A DNA stretch of 64,000 nt from Chimaeribacter coloradensis (GCF_002858715.1 NZ_PJZH01000011.1:62001-126000), one strand, 5' to 3'; positions 51,531 through 61,851 are shown, counted from the first letter of the stretch. Notes: a model not told the origin generated them from the sequence alone. Translations and numbers: made by a program.

Positions 51531-52291
51531 GCCTGGCCTGCCGCGTTTATCCGGCATTGACCGGCGACCCGTCCCGCCCGTGGCTGGTGTTTCTGCACGG
51601 GTTATTAGGCAGCGGCCGTGAATGGCAACCGGTGCTGGCCCAGTGCCGCGACTGGCCCTGCCTGACGGTGGATCTGCCGGGGCATGGGGAGTCCGCCGCC
51701 GTCACGACCTCCGGCTTTGCCGCGCTGGATCACCAGTTGGCCGCCACGCTGCGCCTGCACCAGGTTGAACGTTACTGGCTGATCGGCTACTCGCTGGGCG
51801 GCCGCGTGGCGATGTATCACGCCGCCCGGCAGCCCGCCGGGCTGTGCGGGCTGCTGGTGGAGGGCAGCCACCCCGGCCTGCTGCACCCGGCAGAGCGCCG
51901 GGCGCGGCTCGATAACGACTGCCGCTGGGCGCAGCGTTTTCTGCAACAGCCGTTGCCGCAGGTGCTGGCGGCGTGGTACCACCAGCCGGTCTTTGCTGAC
52001 CTGACCAACCCGCAACGTCAGGCGCTCATTGCACTGCGCGGCCACAATCAGCCCGCCGGCATCGCCCAGATGCTGCTGGCGACCTCGCTTGGCCACCAGC
52101 CGCCGCTCGATGGCGCGCTGCGCCGGTTGCGCCTTCCCTTTTACACCCTGTGCGGTGAGCAGGATGCCCGCTTCCGGTCACTGGCCGTTGAGCGGCACTT
52201 GCCGCTGTCGCTGCTGCCCGGCGGGCACAACGTTCACCACGCGCACCCCGGTGAGTTTGCCCACCGCCTCTTATCCCTGATTCGCTGTTAA
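51527..52291 (+). CDS. menH: SHCHC synthase MenH
   Basis: Alpha/beta-hydrolase-fold enzyme that eliminates pyruvate from SEPHCHC to give SHCHC. The 254-residue product has the oxyanion segment [12 protein letters not shown], nucleophile elbow GYSLGGR with Ser89, and the C-terminal His in [13 protein letters not shown]. The ATG overlaps the menD stop. Similar in length to E. coli MenH (252). Confidence 0.95.
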   Translation: MSLACRVYPALTGDPSRPWLVFLHGLLGSGREWQPVLAQCRDWPCLTVDLPGHGESAAVTTSGFAALDHQLAATLRLHQVERYWLIGYSLGGRVAMYHAARQPAGLCGLLVEGSHPGLLHPAERRARLDNDCRWAQRFLQQPLPQVLAAWYHQPVFADLTNPQRQALIALRGHNQPAGIAQMLLATSLGHQPPLDGALRRLRLPFYTLCGEQDARFRSLAVERHLPLSLLPGGHNVHHAHPGEFAHRLLSLIRC

Positions 52292-52304
52292 TGAAGGAAT
52301 GACC

Positions 52305-53162
52305 ATGATCCCTGTAGATGAAAACGCCCTGTACGCGCCGGTTGAGTGGCAGGATTGCAGCACCGGGTTTGACGATATCCGCTACCACAAAACCCCTGAC
52401 GGCATCGCGAAAATCACGATCAACCGCCCGCAGGTACGTAACGCCTTCCGGCCGCAGACGGTGAAAGAGATGATGCGGGCGCTGGAGGATGCGCGCCATG
52501 ACGACCGCATCGGTGCCATTATCCTCACCGGCGAGGGCGATCGCGCCTTCTGTTCCGGCGGTGACCAGAAAGTGCGTGGTGATTACGGCGGCTACCGCGA
52601 TGAGGCGGGCACCCACCACCTCAACGTGCTCGATTTCCAGCGCCAGATCCGCACCTGCCCAAAGCCGGTGGTGGCGATGGTGGCGGGCTACGCGATTGGC
52701 GGCGGCCATGTGCTGCACATGATGTGTGATCTGACGCTAGCGGCGGAGAATGCCGTGTTCGGCCAGACCGGGCCGAAAGTCGGCTCGTTCGACGGCGGTT
52801 GGGGCGCGTCCTATATGGCGCGCATCGTTGGCCAGAAAAAGGCGCGCGAAATCTGGTTCCTCTGCCGCCAGTATGGCGCGGCCGAGGCGCTGGCGATGGG
52901 GCTGGTGAACCACGTCGTGCCGCTGGCGGCGCTGGAGCGTGAAACCGTGCGCTGGTGCCGGGAGATGCTGCAAAACAGCCCGATGGCGCTGCGCTGCCTG
53001 AAGGCGGCGCTGAATGCCGACTGTGACGGCCAGGCCGGGTTACAGGAGCTGGCAGGCAACGCCACCATGCTGTTCTACATGACGGAAGAGGGGCAGGAGG
53101 GGCGCAACGCCTTCAACCAGAAACGCGCGCCCGACTTCAGCAAATTTACCCGGAACCCATGA
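52305..53162 (+). CDS. menB: 1,4-dihydroxy-2-naphthoyl-CoA synthase MenB
   Basis: Crotonase-superfamily enzyme that closes the naphthoquinone ring from OSB-CoA. Starting at ATG 52305 gives 285 residues, the E. coli length. AAGGA lies six bases upstream, whereas the ATG at 52299 directly abuts it. Signatures include [55 protein letters not shown] and the C-terminal [10 protein letters not shown]. Overlaps menC by four bases. Confidence 0.97.
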   Translation: MIPVDENALYAPVEWQDCSTGFDDIRYHKTPDGIAKITINRPQVRNAFRPQTVKEMMRALEDARHDDRIGAIILTGEGDRAFCSGGDQKVRGDYGGYRDEAGTHHLNVLDFQRQIRTCPKPVVAMVAGYAIGGGHVLHMMCDLTLAAENAVFGQTGPKVGSFDGGWGASYMARIVGQKKAREIWFLCRQYGAAEALAMGLVNHVVPLAALERETVRWCREMLQNSPMALRCLKAALNADCDGQAGLQELAGNATMLFYMTEEGQEGRNAFNQKRAPDFSKFTRNP

Positions 53163-54124
53163 TGCGCCGCGCGACCCTTTACCGTTACCAACTGCCGCTG
53201 GTGCCGGGCACCGTGCTGCGTGATCGGCGCGTCGCGGAGCGCGAGGGGCTGCTGGTGCAACTGCGCCACGGCGCAGCCGAAGGCTGGGGCGAAGTGGCCC
53301 CGCTGCCGGGCTTCAGCGCCGAAACCCTGGCAGAGGCACAGGCGGCGGTGCAGGCCGGTCTGCGGGTGTGGCAGGCGGGCGGTGGATTCAGCGGGAGCGG
53401 CGTGCCGTCGGCGGACTGGGGGCTGAGCATCGCGCTGGCTGAGCTTACCGGGACGCTGCCGGAGGCGGCGGATTTCACCACCGTGCCGCTGTGCCACGGC
53501 GACCCGGACGCGCTGTTTGCCCGGCTGGCGGGGCAGCCGCTGGCGAAGATGAAAGTCGGGCTGTATGAGGCAGTGCGGGACGGCATGCTGGTGCAGCTGC
53601 TGCTGGAGGCGCTGCCCGATCTGCACCTGCGGCTGGATGCCAACCGCAGCTGGACGCCGGAAAAAGCGCGCCAGTTCGCCCGTTATGTTGACCCGGCGCT
53701 GCGCGCGCGCATTGCGTTTCTGGAGGAGCCGTGCCGCACGCCGCAGGCCTCGCGCGCCTTTGCACAAGAGAGCGGCATCCCGACCGCCTGGGATGAAAGC
53801 GCGCGGGAAGCGGGGTTTCGCGTGCAGGCGGAACCGGGTGTGACGGCGCTGGTGGTCAAGCCGATGCTGCTGGGCAGCCTGGCGCAGGTGCAGGCACGCA
53901 TCCGTGAGGCACAGGCGGCCGGGCTGGCGGTGGTGATCAGCTCGTCGGTGGAAAGCAGTCTGGGGCTGACGCAACTGGCACGGCTGGCCGCCTGGCTGAC
54001 GCCCGGCAGTGCGACGGGGCTGGATACCCTGTCGCTGATGGCGGCCCAGCTGGTGCGCCCCTGGCCCGGCAGCGCGCTGCCGCTGCGGCCTGTTGCCGAT
54101 CTGCAGGAGGTCTGGTCATGCTGA
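53159..54124 (+). CDS. menC: o-Succinylbenzoate synthase MenC
   Basis: Enolase-superfamily enzyme that dehydrates SHCHC to o-succinylbenzoate. The 321-residue product keeps the superfamily residues: Lys in AKMKVGLYE, metal ligands in [15 protein letters not shown] and AWDESAR, and the second Lys in [10 protein letters not shown]. Starts inside the menB stop and overlaps menE by seven bases. Confidence 0.95.
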   Translation: MMRRATLYRYQLPLVPGTVLRDRRVAEREGLLVQLRHGAAEGWGEVAPLPGFSAETLAEAQAAVQAGLRVWQAGGGFSGSGVPSADWGLSIALAELTGTLPEAADFTTVPLCHGDPDALFARLAGQPLAKMKVGLYEAVRDGMLVQLLLEALPDLHLRLDANRSWTPEKARQFARYVDPALRARIAFLEEPCRTPQASRAFAQESGIPTAWDESAREAGFRVQAEPGVTALVVKPMLLGSLAQVQARIREAQAAGLAVVISSSVESSLGLTQLARLAAWLTPGSATGLDTLSLMAAQLVRPWPGSALPLRPVADLQEVWSC

Positions 54125-55482
54125 ATGACTGGCCGTGGCAGCACTGGGCGAAACGGCGGCCCACACACCCGGCGTTGCGCGGCGAGGGGGCACACTATAG
54201 CTGGGCGGCGCTCGCCGCTGAACTTGACCGGCGCGCTGCGGCCTATCAGGCGCAGGGAGTGGAAGCCGGGTGCGGCGTGGCGCTGCGCGGCAAAAACAGC
54301 CTGGCGCTGCTGCTCGACTATCTGGCGCTGATCCAATGCGGCGCGCGGGTGCTGGTGCTCAACCCGCAACTGCCGCCTGCGCTGCTGGCGCAACTGTTGC
54401 CCGGGTTGACGCTCTCCTTCCTGCGTGACCACGCCGCGCCCGGGGTAACCGGCCTGCCGCCGCTTCAGCCGCCGGGTGCCGCGCCCGGCGGCTGCACAAC
54501 GGTGGTGTTTCAGCCGTCGCGGCTGGCGACGCTGACCCTCACCTCCGGCTCCAGCGGGCTGCCGAAAGCAGCGGCGCACAGCATTGCGGCGCACCTCGCC
54601 AGCGCGGCGGGGGTGCTGGCGCTGATCCCGTTCCCGGCCGAAGCGTGCTGGCTGCTCTCGCTGCCGCTGTTCCACGTCTCCGGCCAGGGGATTGTCTGGC
54701 GCTGGCTGCGTGCCGGGGCCGCACTGGCGGTAGAGCCGCAGTTGCCGCTGGCGCAGGCGCTGGCGGGCTGTACCCACGCCTCATTGGTGCCGACCCAGCT
54801 CTGGCGGCTGCTGGAACAGGGCCAGGTGCCGGAAGCGTTGCATGCGGTGCTGCTGGGCGGCGCGGCGATCCCCCCGGCGCTCACCGCCCGCGCGGAGCAG
54901 GCGGGCATCCGCTGCTGGTGCGGCTACGGCATGACGGAGATGGCCTCTACCATCTGCGCCAAACGCGCCGATACGCACCCAGGCGTCGGGCAGCCGCTGG
55001 CGGGCTGTGAGATCAACATCGTTGAGGAAGAGGTGCTGATCCGCGCGCCGGGGCAGGCGGCGGGCTACTGGCGTGACGGTGAACTGCACCCGCTGGCGGA
55101 TGAGGAGGGCTGGTACCACAGCCGTGACCGCGGGCTGATGGCAGCAGGGGAGTTGCAGATCCTCGGCCGCCTCGACAACCTTTTTTTCAGCGGCGGCGAG
55201 GGCATCCAGCCGGAGGCGATTGAGCAACTGCTGGCGCGCCACCCGCAGGTGGCGCAGGCGTTTGTGGTGCCGGTAGAGGATGCGCAGTTCGGCCACCGGC
55301 CGGTGGCAGTGCTGGAAGCCTCTGGCGCACTGCAACCGGCGCAGCTGACGCAGTGGCTGGCGGCGCAATTGCCGCGCTACCAGCTGCCGGTGGCTTACTA
55401 CCCGCTGCCGGAGAGCCTGAAGCAGGGCGGCATTAAAATCCCGCGCAGCCGGGTGCAGCAGTGGGCCGCCGCCCAGCAATAA
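54118..55482 (+). CDS. menE: o-Succinylbenzoate–CoA ligase MenE
   Basis: AMP-forming acyl-CoA synthetase that activates o-succinylbenzoate to OSB-CoA. The 454-residue product has the P-loop [14 protein letters not shown], the adenylate motif [10 protein letters not shown], the hinge aspartate in [21 protein letters not shown] and the catalytic lysine region [12 protein letters not shown]. Last gene of the men cluster. Confidence 0.96.
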   Translation: MLNDWPWQHWAKRRPTHPALRGEGAHYSWAALAAELDRRAAAYQAQGVEAGCGVALRGKNSLALLLDYLALIQCGARVLVLNPQLPPALLAQLLPGLTLSFLRDHAAPGVTGLPPLQPPGAAPGGCTTVVFQPSRLATLTLTSGSSGLPKAAAHSIAAHLASAAGVLALIPFPAEACWLLSLPLFHVSGQGIVWRWLRAGAALAVEPQLPLAQALAGCTHASLVPTQLWRLLEQGQVPEALHAVLLGGAAIPPALTARAEQAGIRCWCGYGMTEMASTICAKRADTHPGVGQPLAGCEINIVEEEVLIRAPGQAAGYWRDGELHPLADEEGWYHSRDRGLMAAGELQILGRLDNLFFSGGEGIQPEAIEQLLARHPQVAQAFVVPVEDAQFGHRPVAVLEASGALQPAQLTQWLAAQLPRYQLPVAYYPLPESLKQGGIKIPRSRVQQWAAAQQ

Positions 55483-55504
55483 AAAAGGGCCGCATCCGCG
55501 GCCC
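55481..55504 (-). terminator. Terminator of katA (minus strand), between menE and katA
   Basis: GGGCCGC/GCGGCCC stem with a four-base loop. The six-A run lies on the menE side, so the T-run forms on the minus-strand transcript, suiting katA. It begins at the menE stop. Confidence 0.85.
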
Positions 55505-55521
55505 TGTTGACGTCAATTCAC

Positions 55522-56964
55522 TTATCTCACCAGGTTCAGCGCATCAACGATGCCCTGGCCATACTCCGGGTGCACCTTGAAGAAGAGATCGATCTGGCGC
55601 TGGCGGATGGCCTCCGGCACCTGTGCCAGTTCACCGGCGATGCGGGTAAACATCCGCTGGTGCTCTTCGTCGCTCAGCAGGTTATAGAGCGCGCGCGGCT
55701 GGCTGTAGTAGTCCTCATCTTCGCGGTGGTTCCAGTGGTCGGCTGCCCCTTCCAGCGACAGCGGCGGCTCGCTGTAGTCCGGCTGCTCCTGGAACAGGCC
55801 GAAGCTGTTCGGCTCATAGGTCGGGCCGTTGTTCCCGCCGTTGCCGTCCACGCGCATCGCGCCGTCGCGGTGGGTGTTATGGAACGGGCAGCGCGGCTGG
55901 TTCACCGGGATCTGGTGGTGGTTCACGCCCAGGCGGTAGCGGTGCGCATCGCCATAAGAGAACAAACGCCCCTGCAACATGCGGTCCGGCGAGAAGCCGA
56001 TGCCCGGCACCACGTTGGCCGGGGTCATCGCCACCTGTTCCACTTCGGCGAAGTAGTTGTCCGGGTTGCGGTTCAGCTCAAACTCCCCGACCTCGATCAG
56101 CGGGTAGTCGGCGTGCGGCCACACTTTGGTCAGGTCAAACGGGTTGTACGGCACCTGGGAGGCCTCTTTCTCCGGCATGATCTGCACAAACATTGTCCAG
56201 CGCGGGAAGTTGCCGCTTTCCACTGCCTCAAACAGGTCACGCTGCGAGCTTTCACGGTCACGGCCGATCAGTTCGGCGGCTTCGTCATCCATCAGGTTTT
56301 CGATGCCCTGCTGGGTGCGGAAGTGGAACTTCACCCAGAAACGCTCGTTGTCGTGGTTGATAAAGCTGAAAGTGTGGCTGCCGAAACCGTGCATATGGCG
56401 GTAGGAGCGCGGCAGGCCGCGGTCGCTGAAGTCGATGGTCAGCTGGTGCAGCGCTTCCGGCAGGTGGGAGAAGAAGTCCCATTTGTAGACCGGGTTGCGC
56501 AGGTTGGTGCGCGGGTCACGTTTGACCACGTGGTTCAGGTCGGGGAATTTCAGCGGGTCGCGCAGGTAGAACACCGGCGTGTCGTTACCGACCAGGTCCC
56601 AGTTGCCCTCTTCGGTGTAGAAGCGCATCGAAAAGCCGCGGATGTCGCGCTCCGCATCGGCACCGCCGCGCTCACCGGCCACGGTGGAGAAGCGTACAAA
56701 CATCTCGGTCTGCTTGCCAATCTCCGCAAACAATTTGGCGCGGGTGTAGCGGGTAATGTCATGGGTGACGGTGAAACGGCCATAGGCGGCGGAGCCTTTG
56801 GCGTGCATCCGGCGCTCCGGGATCACTTCGCGGTCAAAGTGCGCCAGCTTCTCCAGGAACCAGACATCCTGAAGCAGCATCGGCCCACGGCGGCCGGCGG
56901 TCATCACATTGTTATTGCTGACAACCGGGGCACCTGCTGCGGTGGTCATAAATTTTTTTGTCAT
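55522..56964 (-). CDS. katA: Catalase KatA (small-subunit, haem b)
   Basis: Monofunctional haem catalase of the small-subunit clade, decomposing hydrogen peroxide. The 480-residue product has the distal His in [19 protein letters not shown], the distal Asn in [16 protein letters not shown] and the proximal haem Tyr in [14 protein letters not shown]. No signal peptide, so cytoplasmic. Start at 56964 ([11 protein letters not shown]) has AGGAA upstream; the frame back to 57090 is unsupported. E. coli K-12 lacks this enzyme type (it has KatE and KatG), but Serratia and Proteus have it. Its place between menE and yfaZ is lineage-specific. Confidence 0.95.
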   Translation of the reverse strand: MTKKFMTTAAGAPVVSNNNVMTAGRRGPMLLQDVWFLEKLAHFDREVIPERRMHAKGSAAYGRFTVTHDITRYTRAKLFAEIGKQTEMFVRFSTVAGERGGADAERDIRGFSMRFYTEEGNWDLVGNDTPVFYLRDPLKFPDLNHVVKRDPRTNLRNPVYKWDFFSHLPEALHQLTIDFSDRGLPRSYRHMHGFGSHTFSFINHDNERFWVKFHFRTQQGIENLMDDEAAELIGRDRESSQRDLFEAVESGNFPRWTMFVQIMPEKEASQVPYNPFDLTKVWPHADYPLIEVGEFELNRNPDNYFAEVEQVAMTPANVVPGIGFSPDRMLQGRLFSYGDAHRYRLGVNHHQIPVNQPRCPFHNTHRDGAMRVDGNGGNNGPTYEPNSFGLFQEQPDYSEPPLSLEGAADHWNHREDEDYYSQPRALYNLLSDEEHQRMFTRIAGELAQVPEAIRQRQIDLFFKVHPEYGQGIVDALNLVR

Positions 56965-57273
56965 TTTTTTATTCCTGCTGTGTGGGTCTATACCCGGCAA
57001 CCTGCGGCCGGAAACGGAGAGATAAGCGGGGCGGTGTAGGGCCGTACCACTCTGCGCGCCTATCTTGGTGCGGATGTTGATCTGCGGCAAATCGTCCTCG
57101 GTTATTGCTGATATTGGTTATTTATTCAGTAGTTTGCAGCCACAACGTCTGTGGGTGTAATGCTGTTTACCTGCCGCTTTTATGCGCCAGCACACGGGTT
57201 TGGGCCGGGCGCTGGTTTACACTCCCTGCCGGGAACGTGCGTTAATTTTTTGATTGAGTGAACACAGGAACCA
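56965..57273. other. Divergent intergenic region katA/yfaZ
   Basis: 309 nt without a credible gene. It contains a direct repeat GGTTATT at 57100–57106 and 57116–57122 (16-bp period) and a dyad CCACA-ACGTC-TGTGG at 57140–57154. Either could bind a peroxide-responsive or other regulator of katA. No clear OxyR site was recognised. Confidence 0.5.
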
Positions 57274-57276
57274 ATG

Positions 57277-57819
57277 ATGAAAAAAACAGGAATTGCCCTG
57301 GCCGCCGCGCTGCTGTTCAGCGCCGGGGCGGCGCAGGCGGTCAGCGTCAGCGGCCAGGCGGGCCAGCACTACACCAATCTCGGCGTAGGTTTCGGCACCT
57401 CGTCGCCGGGGCTGGTCACTACTCTGAACTGGGCGCACAGCGACAACGACGGCGACATCGCCGGGCTGGGGCTGGGCTTCAACCTGCCGCTGGGGCCGTT
57501 TATGGGCACTGTGGGCGGCAAAGCGCTCTACATGGGGCCGAAAGATGGCGATGAGGGCTACGCGCTGGCAGTGGGCGGCGGGCTGGAGCTGCCGCTGGGG
57601 CGCTATTTTGCCCTTTATGGTGACGGCTATTTCTCGCCGGATTCCCTCTCCAGCGGCATCAACGACTACACCGAGGCGAATGCCGGGGTGCGGCTGAACG
57701 TGATCCCGCTGGTCTCGGTGGACCTCGGCTACCGCTATATGGCGATGTCCGGCAAAGACGATCACCGCGATAACGTGGTGGCGGACGGCCCCTACATCGG
57801 CGCGAGCCTCAACTTTTGA
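57277..57819 (+). CDS. yfaZ: YfaZ family outer-membrane protein
   Basis: Predicted small outer-membrane beta-barrel of unknown function, 180 residues. A signal peptide (MKKTGIALAAALLFSAGAAQA) is followed by alternating beta-strand segments, the family pieces GPFMGTVGGKALY, YALAVGGGLELPLG and DGPYIGASLNF, and a C-terminal Phe typical of barrel proteins recognised by BAM. I prefer ATG 57277 because AGGA lies seven bases upstream; 57274 is an adjacent alternative. Close to E. coli YfaZ. Confidence 0.92.
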   Translation: MKKTGIALAAALLFSAGAAQAVSVSGQAGQHYTNLGVGFGTSSPGLVTTLNWAHSDNDGDIAGLGLGFNLPLGPFMGTVGGKALYMGPKDGDEGYALAVGGGLELPLGRYFALYGDGYFSPDSLSSGINDYTEANAGVRLNVIPLVSVDLGYRYMAMSGKDDHRDNVVADGPYIGASLNF

Positions 57820-57833
57820 ATGCTCCCCCCCTC

Positions 57834-57860
57834 AAAGGCCGGATTTTCCGGCCTTTTTTA
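57834..57860 (+). terminator. Rho-independent terminator after yfaZ
   Basis: AAAGGCCGGA/TCCGGCCTTT perfect 10-bp stem with a TTT loop, running into a T-run. Confidence 0.93.
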
Positions 57861-57966
57861 TGGGCGCTGTAATGGCGGCGTGAACGGGTAAACATTGTAT
57901 TCGGCGCGCAGGCTTCCTACTCTGTTAGTAAAAGAGGGTTAACAGACCAACTGTCAGGAGAGAGAG

Positions 57967-59157
57967 ATGCTTAGGGTTGAGATGCTCAGTACCGGTGACG
58001 AAGTGCTGCATGGACAGATCACCGACACCAATGCCGCCTGGCTGGCGGATACGCTGTTCGAACAGGGGTTCCCGCTCAGCAGCCGTGAAACCGTGGGCGA
58101 TGATCTGTCGTCGCTGGTGGCGGTGTTGCAGGAGCGCAGCCAGATTGCCGATGTGTTGATCGTCAACGGTGGCCTGGGGCCGACCAGCGACGACCTGAGC
58201 GCGCTGGCTGCCGCCACGGCCGCCGGGGTAGGGCTGGTGGAGCATGCCGGGTGGATCGCGCGCATGGAGGCCTTTTTTGCCGGGCGCGGGCGTGAGATGG
58301 CCCCGGCCAACCGCAAACAGGCGCAACTCCCGGCCAACGCCGAGATGCTGGACAACCCGGTCGGCACTGCCTGCGGCTTCAGCCTGCGCCTGAACCGCTG
58401 CTGGCTGTTCTTTACGCCGGGCGTGCCGTCCGAGTTCAAGGTGATGGTCCAGCAGCAGATCGTGCCGCGCCTGCGGCAACAGTACCCGCAGGCGGAGCCG
58501 CCGCTCTGCCTGCGCCTCACCACCTTCGGCCGCGGCGAAAGCGATCTCGCCTCCGAGCTGGAGGGGCTGGCGCTGCCGGAAGGGGTGGTGATGGGTTACC
58601 GCTCCTCCTCGCCGATTATTGAGCTGAAGCTCACCGGGCCGCGCACGCAGCAGGCGGCGATGCAGCAGGCGTGGGAGCGGGTGCGCGAGGTGGCGGGCGA
58701 AAGCACGTTGTTTGAGGGCACCGGCGGGCTGCCGTCGCGGCTGGCGGAGCAGATGCTGACCCAGGCGCTGCGCCTCTCACTGAGTGAGCAGTTCACCGCC
58801 GGGCTGCTCAGCTGGCGGCTGCAGGGCGGTGGGGTGCCGCTGGTCGCGGGCGAAGTGCGGCCGGAAAATGATGAGACGCTCGACGCGCTGCTCGGCCGGG
58901 CGCAGCAGCAGGCAGAACAGCAGGGCGCGCCGCTGGCGCTGGTGGTCGGCTCACTGCGGGAGGGCGAAATCAGCCTGGCGCTGCATACCCCGGCGGGCAC
59001 GCGCGGCCAGACCCTGCGCTACAGCGCGAAACACCACAGCACGGTGCTGCAACAGGAGACCATCGCGATGGTGGCGATGGACATGCTGCGCCGCTACCTC
59101 AACGGCTGGCCGCCGGTGGGCCACTACCCCTGGATGACGCGGCTGGCGGAAGTCTGA
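57967..59157 (+). CDS. yfaY: CinA-like protein YfaY
   Basis: CinA-family protein of 396 residues (E. coli YfaY 400). The N-terminal MoaB/Mog-like (COG1058) domain, with MLSTGDEVLHGQITDTNAAWLAD, VNGGLGPTSDDLSA and FTPGVPSEFKVM, is associated with ADP-ribose pyrophosphatase activity in true CinA proteins. The C-terminal CinA-type amidase domain, which deamidates NMN in PncC, looks degenerate here; the usual SxGG-type catalytic signature is not seen (FTAGLLSWRLQGGG stands in its place). Function of the paralogue is unclear. AGGAGAGAGAG precedes the ATG. Confidence 0.92.
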   Translation: MLRVEMLSTGDEVLHGQITDTNAAWLADTLFEQGFPLSSRETVGDDLSSLVAVLQERSQIADVLIVNGGLGPTSDDLSALAAATAAGVGLVEHAGWIARMEAFFAGRGREMAPANRKQAQLPANAEMLDNPVGTACGFSLRLNRCWLFFTPGVPSEFKVMVQQQIVPRLRQQYPQAEPPLCLRLTTFGRGESDLASELEGLALPEGVVMGYRSSSPIIELKLTGPRTQQAAMQQAWERVREVAGESTLFEGTGGLPSRLAEQMLTQALRLSLSEQFTAGLLSWRLQGGGVPLVAGEVRPENDETLDALLGRAQQQAEQQGAPLALVVGSLREGEISLALHTPAGTRGQTLRYSAKHHSTVLQQETIAMVAMDMLRRYLNGWPPVGHYPWMTRLAEV

Positions 59158-59260
59158 TCGCGCTATTTTTCACGGGCTGCGCCGGCGGCTGTTCCCGGCG
59201 CACCGGGCGATGTTTTATGATGTCGCTCTTTTCTTTTCACTCTGGCTGTATGGAAACCTG

Positions 59261-60331
59261 ATGCGTCACCTTGCTGCACTTTTGTCTGTCTCTCTTTTGC
59301 TCACCGGCTGTAGCAGTAAACCCAAACCGGCTGACCTTAACGCCCAGCCGCCGCAGGCGAATAACGGTTTCCTGCTGGAGCCGGCCCACAACTACCACCC
59401 GCTGACCGGGGATTTTGCCGACAACCCGGCCACTGAACGCTTTATCGACAAAATGGTGCGCGAGCACGGGTTTGACCGCCAGCAACTGCACGACGTGCTG
59501 GCGCAGACCAAACAGCTCGATTATGTGCTGCGGCTGATGAACCAGCAGGCACCGACGCCCGGCCAGCGCCCCAGCGGCCCGAACGGGGCGTGGCTGCGCT
59601 ACAGCAAAAAATTCATCACGCCGGACAACGTGCAGAACGGCGTGGTGTTCTGGAACCAGCATGAGCAGGCGCTGCGCCGCGCCTATGCCACCTACGGCGT
59701 GCCGCCGGAGATCATCGTCGGCATCATCGGCGTGGAGACGCGCTGGGGCCGGGTGATGGGGAAAACGCGGATCATCGATGCGCTGGCGACGCTGGCCTTC
59801 GCCTACCCGCGCCGCGCCGAGTATTTTGCCGGTGAGCTGGAAACCTTCCTGCTGATGGCGCGCAGCGAAGGGGATGACCCGCTCTCCCTGCGCGGCTCCT
59901 TTGCCGGGGCGATGGGTTACGGCCAGTTTATGCCGTCTTCCTTCAAAGATTACGCGGTGGATTTCAACGGCGACGGGCACGTCAACCTGTGGGACCCGGA
60001 AGATGCCATCGGCAGCGTGGCCAACTACTTCCAGGCGCACGGCTGGGTGAAGGATCAGACGGTGGCCGTACCGGCCAGCGGGCAGGCACCGCTGATGCAG
60101 CAGGGCTTCTCCACCAAATACACCGTGGGCGCGCTGAGTGCCGCCGGGCTGCGGCCGTTAAGCCCGCTGGCGGATGAGCAGCAGGTGAGCCTGCTGCGGC
60201 TGGATGTCGGCACCGGTTACCAGTACTGGTACGGGCTGCCGAACTTCTACGTCATCACCCGCTATAACCACAGCACCCACTACGCCATGGCGGTGTGGCA
60301 GCTGGGCGTCGCGGTAAGCCGGGCGCGGTAA
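59261..60331 (+). CDS. mltB: Membrane-bound lytic murein transglycosylase B
   Basis: Outer-membrane lipoprotein that cleaves the glycan strands of peptidoglycan with 1,6-anhydro ring formation. ATG at 59261 gives MRHLAALLSVSLLLTGCSS, with lipobox LTGC. The longer frame to 59210 would spoil the signal peptide. 356 residues (E. coli 361). The catalytic Glu lies in IIGVETRWGRVMG and the family motif AGAMGYGQFMPSSFKDYAVDFNGDGHVNLWDPEDAIGSVANYF, with an EF-hand-like calcium loop, is complete. Confidence 0.95.
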   Translation: MRHLAALLSVSLLLTGCSSKPKPADLNAQPPQANNGFLLEPAHNYHPLTGDFADNPATERFIDKMVREHGFDRQQLHDVLAQTKQLDYVLRLMNQQAPTPGQRPSGPNGAWLRYSKKFITPDNVQNGVVFWNQHEQALRRAYATYGVPPEIIVGIIGVETRWGRVMGKTRIIDALATLAFAYPRRAEYFAGELETFLLMARSEGDDPLSLRGSFAGAMGYGQFMPSSFKDYAVDFNGDGHVNLWDPEDAIGSVANYFQAHGWVKDQTVAVPASGQAPLMQQGFSTKYTVGALSAAGLRPLSPLADEQQVSLLRLDVGTGYQYWYGLPNFYVITRYNHSTHYAMAVWQLGVAVSRAR

Positions 60332-60340
60332 AACGGCAAT

Positions 60341-60373
60341 AAAAAAACGGGCTGAAAATTCAGCCCGTTTTTT
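60341..60373. terminator. Bidirectional terminator between mltB and yfaE
   Basis: CGGGCTGAA/TTCAGCCCG stem with a seven-A run on the left and a six-T run on the right. Serves mltB (plus) and nrdAB–yfaE (minus). Confidence 0.93.
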
Positions 60374-60384
60374 ATGTGCGGCGA

Positions 60385-60666
60385 TCAGATGTCGATCTCA
60401 ATATCTTCCTGCGGCAGGCAGCAGCAGGGCAGAATCTCTCCCTGCTGGATAAAAGCCAGCGGTGCCTGGTGGTAGCTGACGCTGCCTTTCAGCAGCCGCA
60501 CGCGGCACGCGCCGCAGTAGCCCTCGCGGCACTGGTACTCCACCTCAAGCTGGTGGGTCTCCAGCAGCTCCAGCAGGCACCGGTGTTCCGGTGCGCACGG
60601 GAGCTGCGCGCCGCTGCTGCGCAGCAGGATGATGTGGCCGCCGCGCGTCAGGGAATCGCCGGCCAT
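60385..60666 (-). CDS. yfaE: [2Fe-2S] ferredoxin YfaE for class Ia ribonucleotide reductase maintenance
   Basis: Plant-type ferredoxin that supplies electrons to regenerate the diferric–tyrosyl radical of NrdB. The 93-residue product has three cluster cysteines in CREGYCGACR and the fourth in the CCC stretch near the C-terminus, plus the conserved PLAFIQQGEILPCC. It starts one base after the nrdB stop, so it is translated with nrdB. E. coli YfaE is 84 residues; a few extra N-terminal residues account for the difference. Confidence 0.95.
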   Translation of the reverse strand: MAGDSLTRGGHIILLRSSGAQLPCAPEHRCLLELLETHQLEVEYQCREGYCGACRVRLLKGSVSYHQAPLAFIQQGEILPCCCLPQEDIEIDI

Positions 60667-60667
60667 A

Positions 60668-61798
60668 TCAGAGCTGGAAGTCGCTCAGGTCGTCCGCGTT
60701 GACTTCAGAGTCAATCTGGCCGACCAGGTAAGAGCTGACTTCCACTTCCTGCGGTGCCACCTGCACGTTGTCCGACACCAGCCAGCTGTTGATCCACGGG
60801 ATCGGATTGGAGCGGGTTTTGAACGGCAGATCCAGCCCCACCGCCTGCATACGGATGTTGGTGATGTACTCCACATACTGGCAGAGGATGTCTTTGTTCA
60901 GGCCGATCATCGAGCCGTCACGGAACAGGTATTCCGCCCACTCTTTCTCCTGCTGCGCCGCCAGCACAAACAGGTCATAGCTCTGCTGCTGGCACTCTTT
61001 GGCGATCTCCGCCATCTCCGGGTCATCCGCGCCGGAGCGCATCAGGTTGATGATGTGCTGGGTGCCGGTGAGGTGCAGCGCCTCGTCACGCGCAATCAGG
61101 CGGATGATTTTGGCGTTGCCTTCCATCAGCTCGCGCTCGGCGAAGGCGAAGGAGCAGGCGAAGCTGACGTAGAAGCGGATCGCTTCCAGCGCGTTGACGC
61201 TCATCACGCAGAGGTAGAGCTTCTTCTTCAGCTCATGCAGGCTCACCTCAACGGTTTCGCCGTTGATCTGGTGGGTGCCTTCGCCCAGCAGGTTGTAGTA
61301 ACCGCTCAGGGCGATCAGCTCATCGTAGTAACTGGAGATGTCCTTGGCGCGCTTCAGGATCTCTTCGTTGGTGACGATGTCATCAAACACCAGCGCCGGA
61401 TCGTTAACGATGTTGCGGATGATGTGGGTGTAAGAGCGCGAGTGGATGGTCTCTGAGAAAGACCAGGTCTCGATCCAGGTCTCCAGCTCCGGGATGGAGA
61501 TCAGCGGCAGCAGCGCCACGTTCGGGCTGCGCCCCTGGATGGAGTCCAGCAGCGTCTGGTACTTCAGGTTGCTGAGGAAGATGTGCTTCTCATGCTCCGG
61601 CAGCGCCTGGAAGTCGATGCGGTCGCGCGAGACGTCCACCTCTTCCGGCCGCCAGAAGAAGGAGAGCTGCTTCTCGATCAGCTTTTCGAAGATCGCGTGT
61701 TTCTGCTGGTCAAAGCGGGCAACGTTGACCGGCTGGCCGAAGAACATCGGCTCCAGCAGCTGGTTGTTTTTGGTCTGGGAAAACGTGGTATAGGCCAT
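60668..61798 (-). CDS. nrdB: Ribonucleoside-diphosphate reductase 1 subunit beta
   Basis: Radical-generating R2 subunit of aerobic class Ia ribonucleotide reductase. 376 residues as in E. coli. The diiron ligands and radical tyrosine are visible: Asp in [10 protein letters not shown], Glu and His in [15 protein letters not shown] (Tyr of this block is the radical), and later Glu/His in [15 protein letters not shown] and [13 protein letters not shown]. The C-terminal tail ends in DDLSDFQL, which docks to NrdA. It lies 53 nt after nrdA across a strong hairpin. Confidence 0.98.
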   Translation of the reverse strand: MAYTTFSQTKNNQLLEPMFFGQPVNVARFDQQKHAIFEKLIEKQLSFFWRPEEVDVSRDRIDFQALPEHEKHIFLSNLKYQTLLDSIQGRSPNVALLPLISIPELETWIETWSFSETIHSRSYTHIIRNIVNDPALVFDDIVTNEEILKRAKDISSYYDELIALSGYYNLLGEGTHQINGETVEVSLHELKKKLYLCVMSVNALEAIRFYVSFACSFAFAERELMEGNAKIIRLIARDEALHLTGTQHIINLMRSGADDPEMAEIAKECQQQSYDLFVLAAQQEKEWAEYLFRDGSMIGLNKDILCQYVEYITNIRMQAVGLDLPFKTRSNPIPWINSWLVSDNVQVAPQEVEVSSYLVGQIDSEVNADDLSDFQL

Positions 61799-61821
61799 AA
61801 TGCAAATCCTGTCTGTCAGCC

Positions 61822-61845
61822 GGGGCCGGGCATCTGCCCGGCCCC
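61822..61845 (-). other. Intercistronic hairpin between nrdA and nrdB
   Basis: A perfect 10-bp palindrome GGGGCCGGGC-N4-GCCCGGCCCC in the 53-nt nrdA–nrdB gap. No T-run on the minus strand. It probably stabilises or balances nrdA and nrdB messages. Confidence 0.7.
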
Positions 61846-61851
61846 GCCGTG

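Noticed and set aside
55507-57039. Plus-strand open frame of 510 codons opposite katA
   Set aside because: Valine- and arginine-rich shadow; katA on the minus strand has all catalytic residues.
57967-59157. Competence-induced CinA/nicotinamide-nucleotide amidase call for yfaY
   Set aside because: The C-terminal amidase signature is not convincing, so an active NMN deamidase is not claimed.
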